Shown in pieces: positions 28,356 through 37,195 of a stretch of 37,195 nucleotides of DNA. Source of the DNA: Balneolia bacterium. GTDB taxonomy: Bacteria > Bacteroidota > Rhodothermia > Balneolales > Cyclonatronaceae. How positions within the stretch are numbered: position 1 is the stretch's first letter; every line of letters starts with the position of its first letter. The notes beneath the pieces were generated by a model. It was not told where the DNA came from. It worked only from the letters and a program-made list of their open reading frames with translations, and did not search any database. The stretch lies in contig PWID01000332.1 in the NCBI GenBank assembly GCA_003555145.1, positions 1 to 37,195 on the forward strand. The letters run 5' to 3'. A program made the translations under genes and the position numbers.

Positions 28356-28961
28356 GTGAAGGATTTTTTTAAACGTACGGTTGGTATTTTTGGCGGTACG
28401 TTTGATCCTGTACATAATGCTCACGTTCAGCTTGTAGAGTCCGTTCTGGACACAAATTTATGTGATGAAGTCTGGGTAATGCCGGCCGCAGAGTCGCCTT
28501 TTAAGCAGGGACAAAAAACCGTCTCGTTCGAGCACAGATTGGAAATGGCGTCTTTAGCGTTTAATCATCTGGATAGGGTGAAGGTCAGCGATTTCGAAAA
28601 AAATCTACCCAAACCAAGTTATACGCTTCAAACCTTTATTAAGCTTAATGAAAAATGGCCGGAAATTCGATTCAGGCTCTGCATTGGTTCAGATAATCTG
28701 GAGAAGTTTCATAACTGGTCGGATTACAAAAAGCTCCTGGAGTTAACAGATTTAATTGTTGCCGAACGCCCTGGTTTTAACAGGGAAAATGTAAGGAGCG
28801 ATGTGTTGAAAAAGGCCACCTTCACCGCTCATCGGCCCTTATCACACTCTTCTACAGAAGTGCGTGAGCATTTAAGTGATAAGCGTTTTCCTTTTATGGT
28901 TCCCGAAAAGGTGCTCGATTACATTACAGAGAACAAGCTGTATACAAGCCAGATAGTTTAA
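28356..28961 (+). CDS. nadD: Nicotinate-nucleotide adenylyltransferase
   Basis: GTG start; GIFGGTFDPVHNAHVQLVE, WVMPAAESPFK, IGSDNLEKFHNWSDYKKLLE, SSTEVREHL. Confidence 0.95.
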   Translation: MKDFFKRTVGIFGGTFDPVHNAHVQLVESVLDTNLCDEVWVMPAAESPFKQGQKTVSFEHRLEMASLAFNHLDRVKVSDFEKNLPKPSYTLQTFIKLNEKWPEIRFRLCIGSDNLEKFHNWSDYKKLLELTDLIVAERPGFNRENVRSDVLKKATFTAHRPLSHSSTEVREHLSDKRFPFMVPEKVLDYITENKLYTSQIV

Positions 28962-28966
28962 TCGTA

Positions 28967-29446
28967 CTATCTGCGCCGATTAAAAAAGCGCCTTAACAAT
29001 TCAGAGCACTCCTCTTCAAGAATGCTGTGTACGATTTCTACCTGGTGATTCAGATTTCGGTTCGAGCTGATGTTAAAAACGCTGCCCGAGCCGCCTGCTT
29101 TAGGATCAAGAGCACCAACGTACATCGACTTAAGCCTGGCCCAGACAACCGCACCCGAACACATAGGGCAGGGTTCCAGGGAAACATACAAAATGCAGTC
29201 CTTCAGGAATTTTTCGTCTATAGTGCTGCAGGCTGAAGAAATCGCTATCATTTCCGCGTGTGCAGTAGGGTCTTTAAGTGTCTCGACCATATTGTGGCCC
29301 TTACCTATAATACGGCCATTATGCACAACAACAGCGCCAACAGGAACTTCATCTTTTTCGTAAGCCAGTTTGGCCTCATCCAGAGCTTTACGCATAAAAA
29401 CCTGATGCTGCCGCCAGGTGTCCGGTAAATTATATTCTTCTGTCAC
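28967..29446 (-). CDS. tadA: tRNA-specific adenosine deaminase
   Basis: HAEMIAI, LYVSLEPCPMCSGAVVWARL zinc site, GALDPKAGGSGSVFNI. Confidence 0.93.
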   Translation of the reverse strand: MTEEYNLPDTWRQHQVFMRKALDEAKLAYEKDEVPVGAVVVHNGRIIGKGHNMVETLKDPTAHAEMIAISSACSTIDEKFLKDCILYVSLEPCPMCSGAVVWARLKSMYVGALDPKAGGSGSVFNISSNRNLNHQVEIVHSILEEECSELLRRFFNRRR

Positions 29447-29527
29447 GGGTAGTTCTTTTTAAGTCGTTGTAAAATTGCTATTTTTAAAAGATCATAATAA
29501 TGACGACAAATTAATACTTAAAAATAA

Positions 29528-30082
29528 ATGAGTGCGGAAAAAACCGGCTTTGATGATTTATACATTCAGCATTTAAAAGAAAATATCAGGGATGTTAAAG
29601 ATTTTCCAAAACCTGGCATTTTGTTTAAGGATATCACTCCACTATTAAAAAATCCCGATACGCTGCAGATCACGAGCAGGCTCTTATCCAAGCCATTTAT
29701 GAATAAATCCGTAGAGCTTATCGTAGGGCTCGAATCCAGAGGATTCTTATTTGGTCCTGCTATTGCTATGAAACTGCATGCAGGATTTGTGCCTATTCGT
29801 AAACCTAATAAACTGCCGGCAAAAACTGTGTCGGCAACCTATCAGCTCGAATATGGAGAAGATAAGGTAGAAATTCATGCGGATTCTATTATTGAAGGAA
29901 GCCGGGTGTTAATTCACGACGATTTAATAGCAACCGGCGGAACAGCTGCCGCTGCTACCGAACTTGTAGAAAAGCTCGGGGGCAAAGTAGTCGGTTATTC
30001 TTTCCTGATTGAACTTAAAGATTTGGAGGGCAGGAAGAAGCTTAAACAGGATGCTTTTTGCCACTCATTAATGACTTTCTAA
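29528..30082 (+). CDS. apt: Adenine phosphoribosyltransferase
   Basis: DFPKPGILFKDITPLL, GLESRGFLFGPAIAMKL, GSRVLIHDDLIATGGTAAA. Confidence 0.95.
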   Translation: MSAEKTGFDDLYIQHLKENIRDVKDFPKPGILFKDITPLLKNPDTLQITSRLLSKPFMNKSVELIVGLESRGFLFGPAIAMKLHAGFVPIRKPNKLPAKTVSATYQLEYGEDKVEIHADSIIEGSRVLIHDDLIATGGTAAAATELVEKLGGKVVGYSFLIELKDLEGRKKLKQDAFCHSLMTF

Positions 30083-30251
30083 TAATAAGCGATATCGGCA
30101 TATTAAATAAGATTTATAAACGTTGCGAATTTAATGGATTTAGGATTAAAGCGCAGTTAAGGCAACTCAGTATTATCAGTTAAAATGATCTTCAGCTCAT
30201 TTACATAATTCACATTATCACAATAACGAATCACAACGATTACAAAAAAAT

Positions 30252-30707
30252 ATGAAATCTAACATATATATACAGATACTTATCGCTGTTTCATTGGCCG
30301 CTTTTTTATCGGCTTGCAGCAGCAGAGTAGCTATCGAGAATGTAGACTTTGCGCAACCTGTTGAAACGGTTGCTCAGGCTGACAGCGAAGGGCAGGTTAC
30401 CGATATACGTACCGGCGTAAGCTTCAATATACTCCCGCTACTGGAAAAAGAGGGTCTGACTGCATCAGATTTCTCAAATACGGATGTGCGCATGATGCGC
30501 AACCATCAGGGGTACTACTTTGTAACCGCTGCCGGATTCAGAAATGTATATGTAATGGAGGCGCAGGAAAACAAGCTTCGCTCGGAAAATATTATACGAA
30601 TTTCTTCCGACCGTCTTGAAAACCCGGCTTTTAACCAAAGAAACCCTTACATCCAGCTTGTTTACGGAGACCGCTCTGTGAATCTCAGTAAGAGCGGCAT
30701 TCAATAA
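30252..30707 (+). CDS. Uncharacterised lipoprotein
   Basis: MKSNIYIQILIAVSLAAFLSACSSRVAIENVDF: signal peptide and lipobox LSAC; no recognised domain. Confidence 0.75.
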   Translation: MKSNIYIQILIAVSLAAFLSACSSRVAIENVDFAQPVETVAQADSEGQVTDIRTGVSFNILPLLEKEGLTASDFSNTDVRMMRNHQGYYFVTAAGFRNVYVMEAQENKLRSENIIRISSDRLENPAFNQRNPYIQLVYGDRSVNLSKSGIQ

Positions 30708-30755
30708 TAAACGATCACAGTTAAGTACGTACACTAAGGACATATACAAAATATT

Positions 30756-32012
30756 ATGAATTCAATTTCCCGCATTAATGTATTAGCTGTGATTCTGGTT
30801 CTTTTAACCGGATTCAGCTCACAGCTTATTGCTCAGCAACAGTCGGATTACCAGATAGTGAGAAACTATCAGACTGAGTACAACACCATTCTTAATAACA
30901 TTAAAACCCTTAACTCGGTTGATGAAGCCGACGAAGTTTTGAGTCGTATAGATCGTGTTGAAAACGAGTTTAGCGAATACTCAAGTTTAATTAATCGCTT
31001 TATCTTCCCTGAAGACTTCTCGTCACAAATAAGCAGTCTTAGAGATATTACAACTTCTTCTCGCGGTCACCTCAGAACTGTGGCTGATCAGTCAGGGCGT
31101 ATCGACACAATGACAGGTGAGATTTCTGACCTGACTTCACGTCTCGAACAGTTTTCTCAGGAAAGCGACGACCTGCGTTCTCAACTCGACCAAATGACAC
31201 GCTCGCGCAATGCCAGTGCTTCTCAGGCACGTAGTCTTCGCACGCAGCTTGAAGGTCGCGATGAGTTCATCCTGAACCTCGTAGACTCTCTCTTTGTAGC
31301 TTACGACAATCTGGACCTTGGCTCGCTATCACCGGCTGAACGACAGGAATTTGCAATGCGTGCTGATGTAGATAACGTAATTGGCCACATCGGATCGGTC
31401 GTGGAAAGCAATATCGCTTTTGTAGATACACATACACAGCTTTCTAGCGGTGATTATCTCAAGCTTCGTGCTAATCTGGTAAAATTCCAGGATTCATGGG
31501 AAAAGTTGGGAAGTCGCCTTGCTGACATCTACGAATCTGAAGGTGAGCGTGCCGACAAGGTAGGTGAAGTTAATGATCGAATAAGCACCTGGAGTAACAG
31601 ATTAGATGAGTCCGTATGGGCGAGCCTTCGTGCTGCTTTTGCTAACCGTGGAATCGAACTCGACAGCTTCAACAGCTCATCCAGCTTTTACTCTGCTTTG
31701 AACTCATATCTGGACAGTGCGCTTTCAAGAGTACAGGAAGGCGGAGGAAGCGAGCAAGAAAAAGGACACGTTGCCAACTTTACGGATGTATGGCAGAACG
31801 AAGTGAAAGTTAACTGGCAGGAATTTATTATCGACGGCCGGGTACTTTCTTACGAAAATCTGGCTACTATTGATGGTAAACTAAGTGACTGGACTGTAAG
31901 TGCAGAGCCTCGTTCCTCAATGTGGCTTATTGTTTCTGGTATACTTGGTCTTGTAGTTCTGGTTCTAATTGTTCTACTGGTTACCAAATCCGGTAAACAA
32001 GAAAAGAAATAA
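30756..32012 (+). CDS. Uncharacterised secreted coiled-coil protein with C-terminal TM anchor
   Basis: Signal peptide (LLTGFSSQLIAQ), heptad-rich region (RIDTMTGEISDLTSRLEQFSQESDDLRSQLDQM), single C-terminal TM (WLIVSGILGLVVLVLIVLLVTKSGKQEKK). Confidence 0.75.
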   Translation: MNSISRINVLAVILVLLTGFSSQLIAQQQSDYQIVRNYQTEYNTILNNIKTLNSVDEADEVLSRIDRVENEFSEYSSLINRFIFPEDFSSQISSLRDITTSSRGHLRTVADQSGRIDTMTGEISDLTSRLEQFSQESDDLRSQLDQMTRSRNASASQARSLRTQLEGRDEFILNLVDSLFVAYDNLDLGSLSPAERQEFAMRADVDNVIGHIGSVVESNIAFVDTHTQLSSGDYLKLRANLVKFQDSWEKLGSRLADIYESEGERADKVGEVNDRISTWSNRLDESVWASLRAAFANRGIELDSFNSSSSFYSALNSYLDSALSRVQEGGGSEQEKGHVANFTDVWQNEVKVNWQEFIIDGRVLSYENLATIDGKLSDWTVSAEPRSSMWLIVSGILGLVVLVLIVLLVTKSGKQEKK

Positions 32013-32056
32013 TTGTCTGTACAACAGCACTTATTCTAGTATAGAATGAAATTTCA

Positions 32057-32091
32057 GGGCCGTTCAATATTATGTTGAACGGCCCTTTTTT
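32057..32091 (+). terminator. Intrinsic terminator
   Basis: GGGCCGTTCAA-TATTATG-TTGAACGGCCC followed by T6. Confidence 0.93.
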
Positions 32092-32149
32092 ATTCTTAAA
32101 AGATAGGCCTTAATGAAATTATAAAACATTAAGCTGCGTTTCATTTGTA

Positions 32150-32704
32150 GTGAAATTTAATGTGAAATTAATTCCTGAACTGACTATGCAAACCAGACCG
32201 AACGTTAAACTTATCGATGCACTCAGGGAAACAGCCCGCCGGCTTAATGGTGGCGCCGATTATAACTGGTGCCATATGGGGCGTTGTAATTGCGGACACC
32301 TTGCACAAACGATTACCAGAATGAGTCCTGCAGAAATTCATGAAAGAGCACTTATGAAAGCAGGGGACTGGAGTAATCAAACTCTTGAATATTGTACAGC
32401 TACAGGTTTTACTATAGATCATATTATCGAAACGATGATAACACTTGGGCTTACAAAAGATGATATTGTGCATATCGAACGGCTGTCTGATCAAAAAGTA
32501 TTGCGAAGAATCGGTCTTGACCGCCGAATAGCGATGAATCATAAAAAGCGTGAAGATGTGGTTCTTTATATGAATACTTTTGCTGAAATGCTGGAAGATG
32601 AACTATTAAGAAAGGTGCCGGATCCTGCTACTCTGTTGGATACAGATTCCTTACCTGGCCCTAAGGGTACGAAAAGCAGGAAAAGAGAAGCTGCGATTAT
32701 TTAA
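32150..32704 (+). CDS. Uncharacterised small protein with WCHMGRCNCGHLAQT motif
   Basis: 184 aa from GTG 32150 (172 aa from ATG 32186); Cys/His-rich motif; flanked by terminators on both sides. Confidence 0.75.
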   Translation: MKFNVKLIPELTMQTRPNVKLIDALRETARRLNGGADYNWCHMGRCNCGHLAQTITRMSPAEIHERALMKAGDWSNQTLEYCTATGFTIDHIIETMITLGLTKDDIVHIERLSDQKVLRRIGLDRRIAMNHKKREDVVLYMNTFAEMLEDELLRKVPDPATLLDTDSLPGPKGTKSRKREAAII

Positions 32705-32716
32705 ATATCAGTTTCG

Positions 32717-32752
32717 AAAAAGCTCTCCACTTTCAAATGGGGAGCTTTTTTT
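32717..32752 (+). terminator. Intrinsic terminator
   Basis: AAAAAGCTCTCC-ACTTTCAAAT-GGGGAGCTTTTTTT. Confidence 0.88.
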
Positions 32753-32903
32753 GTAATGGCCTTTTTGTAATCCATTTTATTAAAATTCGTTAGTATATTG
32801 GTGTTAACAGATACTATCTGATCAAACTTCAGTATCATTTTCGCAGGTATAGTATTATTAACAATATATACGCGATACCATTTTATACTACTTAGACTAT
32901 TGT

Positions 32904-33596
32904 ATGGAAGTATTAAGCACGGGCAAGACATCATTTAAAATTGAAGTACCATATAAACTACTCCAGACAGGAGAGGATATTCCAAAGCCACTGATTGTTT
33001 ATTTGCATGGTTCTGGCCAGAATATAAAAGCTTTTGAAAAGCTTACTATGCCATTGCACGATATCGAGGCGTATCATTTATATATACAGGGTCCTTATGC
33101 AGATACATCTGATCCTAAGCCAAGAGCCGAGTGGGGGTTTAGATGGTATTTGTATAATGGAAAGCAAGGGTCTTTTATACGCTCCCTTGAGTATACCTCA
33201 GAATTTATACAGTCTGTTATAGATAACCTTACATCCAGGCTGAGCGTAAATCGTCTTTGTGTAATCGGTTATTCGATGGGGGCTTACCAGGCGGGATACT
33301 TTGGATTAAGCCGCTGGAAGCATACAAACGACTTATTCATGATTAATGGCCGCCTTAAAGACGAAGCATTTAGCAAATCAAGACTGAGCAAATGTAAGCA
33401 TATGAATATAATTGCGATACATGGCAAAACCGATCAAATAGTACCGATTGAGGGACAGAAGAAAGCTTTTAAACGGTTGGAGGATAATGGATTGAATTCA
33501 AGAATCGAGGTTCTGGGAAGTGGTCATAAATTAACGCCTGCAGCTGTAAATAAGGTTATGGATAACCTGCTTCAGATAGGTTATAGAAAAGTATGA
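32904..33596 (+). CDS. Alpha/beta-hydrolase, esterase/phospholipase-like
   Basis: VYLHGSGQN, nucleophile elbow GYSMGAYQ, HGKTDQIVP (Asp), GSGHKLTP (His). Confidence 0.82.
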   Translation: MEVLSTGKTSFKIEVPYKLLQTGEDIPKPLIVYLHGSGQNIKAFEKLTMPLHDIEAYHLYIQGPYADTSDPKPRAEWGFRWYLYNGKQGSFIRSLEYTSEFIQSVIDNLTSRLSVNRLCVIGYSMGAYQAGYFGLSRWKHTNDLFMINGRLKDEAFSKSRLSKCKHMNIIAIHGKTDQIVPIEGQKKAFKRLEDNGLNSRIEVLGSGHKLTPAAVNKVMDNLLQIGYRKV

Positions 33597-33683
33597 GGTT
33601 GAAATAAGTATTAATTATTCTTCATTAATATTTATATATTAAACTGATAATAACTTGCACTTAAAAATCCTTAAACCTCTAGT

Positions 33684-34358
33684 ATGAAGGTTCTAATAAT
33701 TGAAGACGACGAGATTATAGGTAATCTTGTTAAACAAATCCTGCAGCGTAAGGAGTACGAACCTGTTCTTGTTAATTCAGGGGTTGAGGGCGAAAAAAAA
33801 GCCTTAACCGAATCCTTCGACTGTATAGTACTTGATCTAGGATTGCCTGATAAAGATGGCCTGGAGATATGCAAGAATATTAGAGCGAAGGGTATCCAAA
33901 CACCTTTGTTAATTCTCTCCGCATACGATACAGTAGACACAAAAGTAGATGGTCTTAGCTTTGGAGCAGACGATTACCTTACAAAGCCTTTCGATTCCAA
34001 AGAATTAGTTGCCCGGATTCAGGCTTTGGTACGCCGCCGGGAGTTAGGTAAAACAAAAGACACTTTTTCTTGTGGAGAGCTTGAAATTAACCTGCTTGAG
34101 AGAAAATTTACCGTAAACGGCAATGAAGTTTACCTGACGAATAATGAGTTCGACCTTATGGCCTACTTTCTGAAAAATCAGGAAAGAACGCTTTCGCTTA
34201 ACGAACTTGCCGAAAATGTATGGGATATAAGCTTTGATACAAAGACCAACTACATTAATGTGTATCTGAGTTACATCAGAAAGAAAATTAAGCCTTATAC
34301 CAGCAAAAAGTATTTTGTTACCATGCGCAAGCAGGGCTTCAAGATAGTAAACGAATAA
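33684..34358 (+). CDS. OmpR-family response regulator (REC + winged helix)
   Basis: EDDEIIGNLV, phospho-acceptor VLDLGLPDKDG, FGADDYLTKPFD, C-terminal wHTH (LTNNEFDLMAYFLKN..INVYLSYIRKKI). Confidence 0.94.
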   Translation: MKVLIIEDDEIIGNLVKQILQRKEYEPVLVNSGVEGEKKALTESFDCIVLDLGLPDKDGLEICKNIRAKGIQTPLLILSAYDTVDTKVDGLSFGADDYLTKPFDSKELVARIQALVRRRELGKTKDTFSCGELEINLLERKFTVNGNEVYLTNNEFDLMAYFLKNQERTLSLNELAENVWDISFDTKTNYINVYLSYIRKKIKPYTSKKYFVTMRKQGFKIVNE

Positions 34359-34386
34359 TAAGCTGCTAACCGCTTACCTGGTTTAA

Positions 34387-35070
34387 ATGGATATCGAGCT
34401 AAAGCGCCGGATAACAGAACACCTGAAGGGATTTGTTACGCCTAACCGTTTTGAAAGAATGTTGCAGGTGCTTCAATCTCGTACTTCATACGTCTCAGTT
34501 ATTCTTGAAGATCTGTACCAGCCCCATAATGCTTCTGCAGTTATGCGCAGTTGCGATTGTTACGGCGTTCAAAACGTGTACACCGTTGAGAACAGAAATC
34601 CGCTGGACGTTAGCTCCGGTGTTACAATGAAAGCGCATCAGTGGCTTACCTTACATCGTTATCGCAGCCATACAGACAATCTGCAGCAATGCCTGGATGA
34701 TGTCCGTAGTGCTGGGTATATAATTGCGGCAACATCACCTCATACCGATGATGTTGTTCTGGATGATATGCCTTTGGATAGACCCATTGCTCTTATGTTT
34801 GGTACTGAGAAGGAGGGCATAACTCCGAGGGCTCTGGATATGGCTGATGTACGTGTACGAATTCCGATGTACGGCTTTAGTGAGAGCCTGAATATCAGCG
34901 TTTCGGCTGCAATATGTCTTTATCAGACGGTTCAACGCCTTAATAATAAATTCAGCAGAGAAGAATTAGGCCTGGATTCGGCTGAAAAAACGGAGATTCT
35001 TTACAAGTGGCTTAAGAAGTCTGTTAAACAATCAGATCTTATTGAACAAAAGTATCTGGATTCACTTTAG
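34387..35070 (+). CDS. trmH: TrmH-family tRNA/rRNA 2'-O-ribose methyltransferase
   Basis: VILEDLYQPHNASAVMRSCDCYGVQNVYTVE, LMFGTEKEGITPRALDMAD, IPMYGFSESLNISVSAAICLYQT (SPOUT knot motifs). Confidence 0.9.
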   Translation: MDIELKRRITEHLKGFVTPNRFERMLQVLQSRTSYVSVILEDLYQPHNASAVMRSCDCYGVQNVYTVENRNPLDVSSGVTMKAHQWLTLHRYRSHTDNLQQCLDDVRSAGYIIAATSPHTDDVVLDDMPLDRPIALMFGTEKEGITPRALDMADVRVRIPMYGFSESLNISVSAAICLYQTVQRLNNKFSREELGLDSAEKTEILYKWLKKSVKQSDLIEQKYLDSL

Positions 35071-35083
35071 ACCGGCATAAAAA

Positions 35084-35117
35084 AACACCCGTGCAGATCT
35101 GCGCGGGTGTTCTTTTT
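35084..35117. terminator. Bidirectional intrinsic terminator between trmH (+) and M23 peptidase (-)
   Basis: AAAAAAACACCCGTGCAGATCTGCGCGGGTGTTCTTTTT; T tracts on both strands. Confidence 0.88.
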
Positions 35118-35160
35118 ACAGTCTCAGAAACTGATAAACCAATTATTGTAAGATACAGCC

Positions 35161-36129
35161 CTAATTTGAGGCTGTTTGTGCCGAATTTATTCGGGTAAAT
35201 ACTCTATACTCCTGAGGAGTAAGATCTGCAAACAGGTAATTTAACGGATCTACGGGCCTGCCATTTTTGTGGATTTCATAATGCAAATGAGGACCCGAAA
35301 CAACACCGGACCGACCGCTGTAGCCAATCAGGTCACCACGTTTAACGCGCTTACCTACACGAATTCCGTCTCCAAAACCGGAAAGGTGTGCAAAGCGGGT
35401 CATGTAACCATGGCCATGCTCTATTTCAATAACGAGTCCGTATCCACCGGCTCTGTTTGCAGAGTACTTTATTACTCCGTCTCCGGGTGCGTAAATAGGT
35501 GTACCAACACTGGCACGAAAGTCGAGCCCTTCATGCATTCTTCGCACGCCAAGCACAGGGTGAGTGCGCATACCATAGCCGCTGAGTATAATTCCGTCTA
35601 ACGGTCGCAGTATAGGTAAATGCTTCATTTTGGAGGCATTCTGGTTATAGAATTCTTTTACCTCGTCGAAACTGAACTGCTGTATGGAAAGACGTTGCTC
35701 AAGATTTTCAAGTTCAGCTGATGTTTCACGAAGCAGGGCAGTAGTTGAAACGTTCAGTCCATCATAGCGGGCGAAAATATCTGCACCACCAGCACCTGCA
35801 CGTCTTTCGTCATCTGAAATGGGTTCCATGCCGAGTACAGTGCGATAAACCTCATTATCCCTGGCAGAGAGTTCGCTTAACTGTATGGATAATCTGGAGA
35901 GATTCGCCTGATGTGCACGATGCTGACGAACGAGCTCATTGTTTTCTGCCCGAAGCGCAATCTCTGCTGGTGAACCAGACAAGTAAATTAGCGAGGTCAG
36001 GAATAAACCTGCCGCTACTATGCCTACTAGCAGCCAGGTGGTAACGGTATGAAATACTTTATCGCGCTTTGAATAATCAACAGCCACAAAATCACAGCGC
36101 TGACTATCGTAAAAATATAATTTTCTCAA
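35161..36129 (-). CDS. M23 family metallopeptidase (LytM-type), membrane-anchored
   Basis: N-terminal TM (VGIVAAGLFLTSLIYL), coiled coil, GMRTHPVLGVRRMHEGLDF ... SGPHLHYEIHKNGRPVDPLNYLF. Confidence 0.92.
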   Translation of the reverse strand: MRKLYFYDSQRCDFVAVDYSKRDKVFHTVTTWLLVGIVAAGLFLTSLIYLSGSPAEIALRAENNELVRQHRAHQANLSRLSIQLSELSARDNEVYRTVLGMEPISDDERRAGAGGADIFARYDGLNVSTTALLRETSAELENLEQRLSIQQFSFDEVKEFYNQNASKMKHLPILRPLDGIILSGYGMRTHPVLGVRRMHEGLDFRASVGTPIYAPGDGVIKYSANRAGGYGLVIEIEHGHGYMTRFAHLSGFGDGIRVGKRVKRGDLIGYSGRSGVVSGPHLHYEIHKNGRPVDPLNYLFADLTPQEYRVFTRINSAQTASN

Positions 36130-36267
36130 AATTTCTGATTTGTTTTCCAGTCTTTAAGTTGTCGTGATTCACGACCTAAATCCTAAATCTAAACTAGGCA
36201 AAGATAAGGGGTTGATGTCAATAAAACAATTAACTAACATCGCTTATTAAGATTCGTTTACGTTAGC

Positions 36268-37195
36268 CTATCTTCCACCTGCATACGTGTGGTCAATATC
36301 CTGGTACAGGAGCTCATCCAGAATTTGAGGCAGATTTCCTGAAGGCCGGAAATCATTATTTCTGATGATAGTTCCGTCTCTTCCAATCAAAACATAGAAT
36401 GGGATTCCTCCCGCTCTGTAAGCTTGAAAGGTTTCCTGGTTAAAAGCAGCATCATCATAAATTTGAACCCAGGGTTTTGGAAATCTTTCCAGAGCCATAT
36501 TCCATTGCTCGCGGGTCTCTTCCAGGGAAAGTGAAACAATTTCCAAATCGGATCTGTCAAAATCGTGGTAAATCTCTTCGAGATAAGGCATTTCATCTAT
36601 ACATGGCACGCACCAGCTGGCCCAAAAGTCTAAAATCACATACTTACCTCTGAAGTCTTTGAGCTGGATTGTTTCTCCATGCTGGTTTTGAATTGCAAAG
36701 TCTACAGCTGGCATTCCGGGTTGGGTTTGCCCAACTTCATATTTTAATGTTGTGATAAAATCTTTGTATATGGAGTTGCTGCTAAGCAAAGATTCGTACT
36801 GTTCCATAAGGCCTATACCTGCTTCATAATCATAGTCGCCCATTTCTTCAGCAACCAAATACATTGCAGCATATGCAAGTGCGTCTTCCTGTTCAATATA
36901 ATTTAGTAACTCCAGCTTCAAAGACCGTACTTCATCTCCGGCTGTTCGTATCCAGCTTCCTGCCAGAAGCTCTGTATCTTCATCACCCTCAATTCGATTC
37001 TGAATACCAAATGTATGAACCCATGCGTGTGCGAAATCACGAATTCCTGCCCGCTGAGCCTTAAGGCTATTCAAGGAGAAAAAATCAAGAAAAATGGCTT
37101 CATTTAATACCGACCGCCGGGCCAGTTCCTTGTTGAAGTTCGAATGTTTTTTGTTGTAACGGATTTCATCTAAGCGCGATACAAGGTATTCGCCC
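36268..37195 (-). CDS. TlpA-like thiol:disulfide oxidoreductase (5' end truncated at right window edge)
   Basis: Thioredoxin motif FWASWCVPCIDEMPYLEEIY. The frame stays open past the track's TTG at 37074 to the edge (GEYLVSRLDEIRYNKKHSNFNKELARRSVLNEAIFLDFFSLNSLKAQ). Confidence 0.88.
   Translation of the reverse strand, partial: GEYLVSRLDEIRYNKKHSNFNKELARRSVLNEAIFLDFFSLNSLKAQRAGIRDFAHAWVHTFGIQNRIEGDEDTELLAGSWIRTAGDEVRSLKLELLNYIEQEDALAYAAMYLVAEEMGDYDYEAGIGLMEQYESLLSSNSIYKDFITTLKYEVGQTQPGMPAVDFAIQNQHGETIQLKDFRGKYVILDFWASWCVPCIDEMPYLEEIYHDFDRSDLEIVSLSLEETREQWNMALERFPKPWVQIYDDAAFNQETFQAYRAGGIPFYVLIGRDGTIIRNNDFRPSGNLPQILDELLYQDIDHTYAGGR

Noticed and set aside
32810-32840. GATACT...AGTATC inverted repeat upstream of the esterase
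   Set aside because: Only 6-bp arms in an AT-rich intergenic region; too weak to support.
1-37195. CRISPR arrays, tandem repeats, transposases, integrases, tRNA/rRNA genes, toxin-antitoxin or defence genes
   Set aside because: Looked for on both strands and in the ORF list; nothing recognisable found.

Overview
The window looks like a mostly core-genome stretch of a Bacteroidota/Balneolota-type bacterium (lineage inferred from the gene families: SprA, DUF4296, DUF2480, BamD-like lipoprotein, LptF with a large insert). Order: truncated recQ 3' end; lptF-lptG-DUF4296 lipoprotein operon on the minus strand; a giant sprA (T9SS translocon) followed by an EamA-type transporter and a Pta-type acyltransferase; a convergent lipoprotein alpha-amylase; an orphan soluble multi-PAS histidine kinase; a long SUF Fe-S operon (sufB-C-D-S-U, nfu, A-type carrier, DUF2480); type-2 IPP isomerase and polyprenyl synthase; bamD-like, nadD, tadA(-), apt; two uncharacterised envelope proteins; a small Cys/His-motif protein; an esterase; an orphan OmpR-type regulator; trmH; an M23 peptidase (-); and a TlpA-like protein truncated at the right edge. 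I found no CRISPR array, phage, transposon, rRNA or tRNA. I saw no clear novel defence or mobile system. The best leads are a nested inverted-repeat leader with a tiny uORF ahead of sufB, DUF2480 as the last gene of the suf operon, the monocistronic WCHMGRCNCGH-motif protein between two terminators, the lipoprotein/coiled-coil membrane protein pair at 30.2-32.0 kb, and a perfect 14-bp palindrome upstream of the orphan kinase. No database search was run; family calls are from motif recognition.
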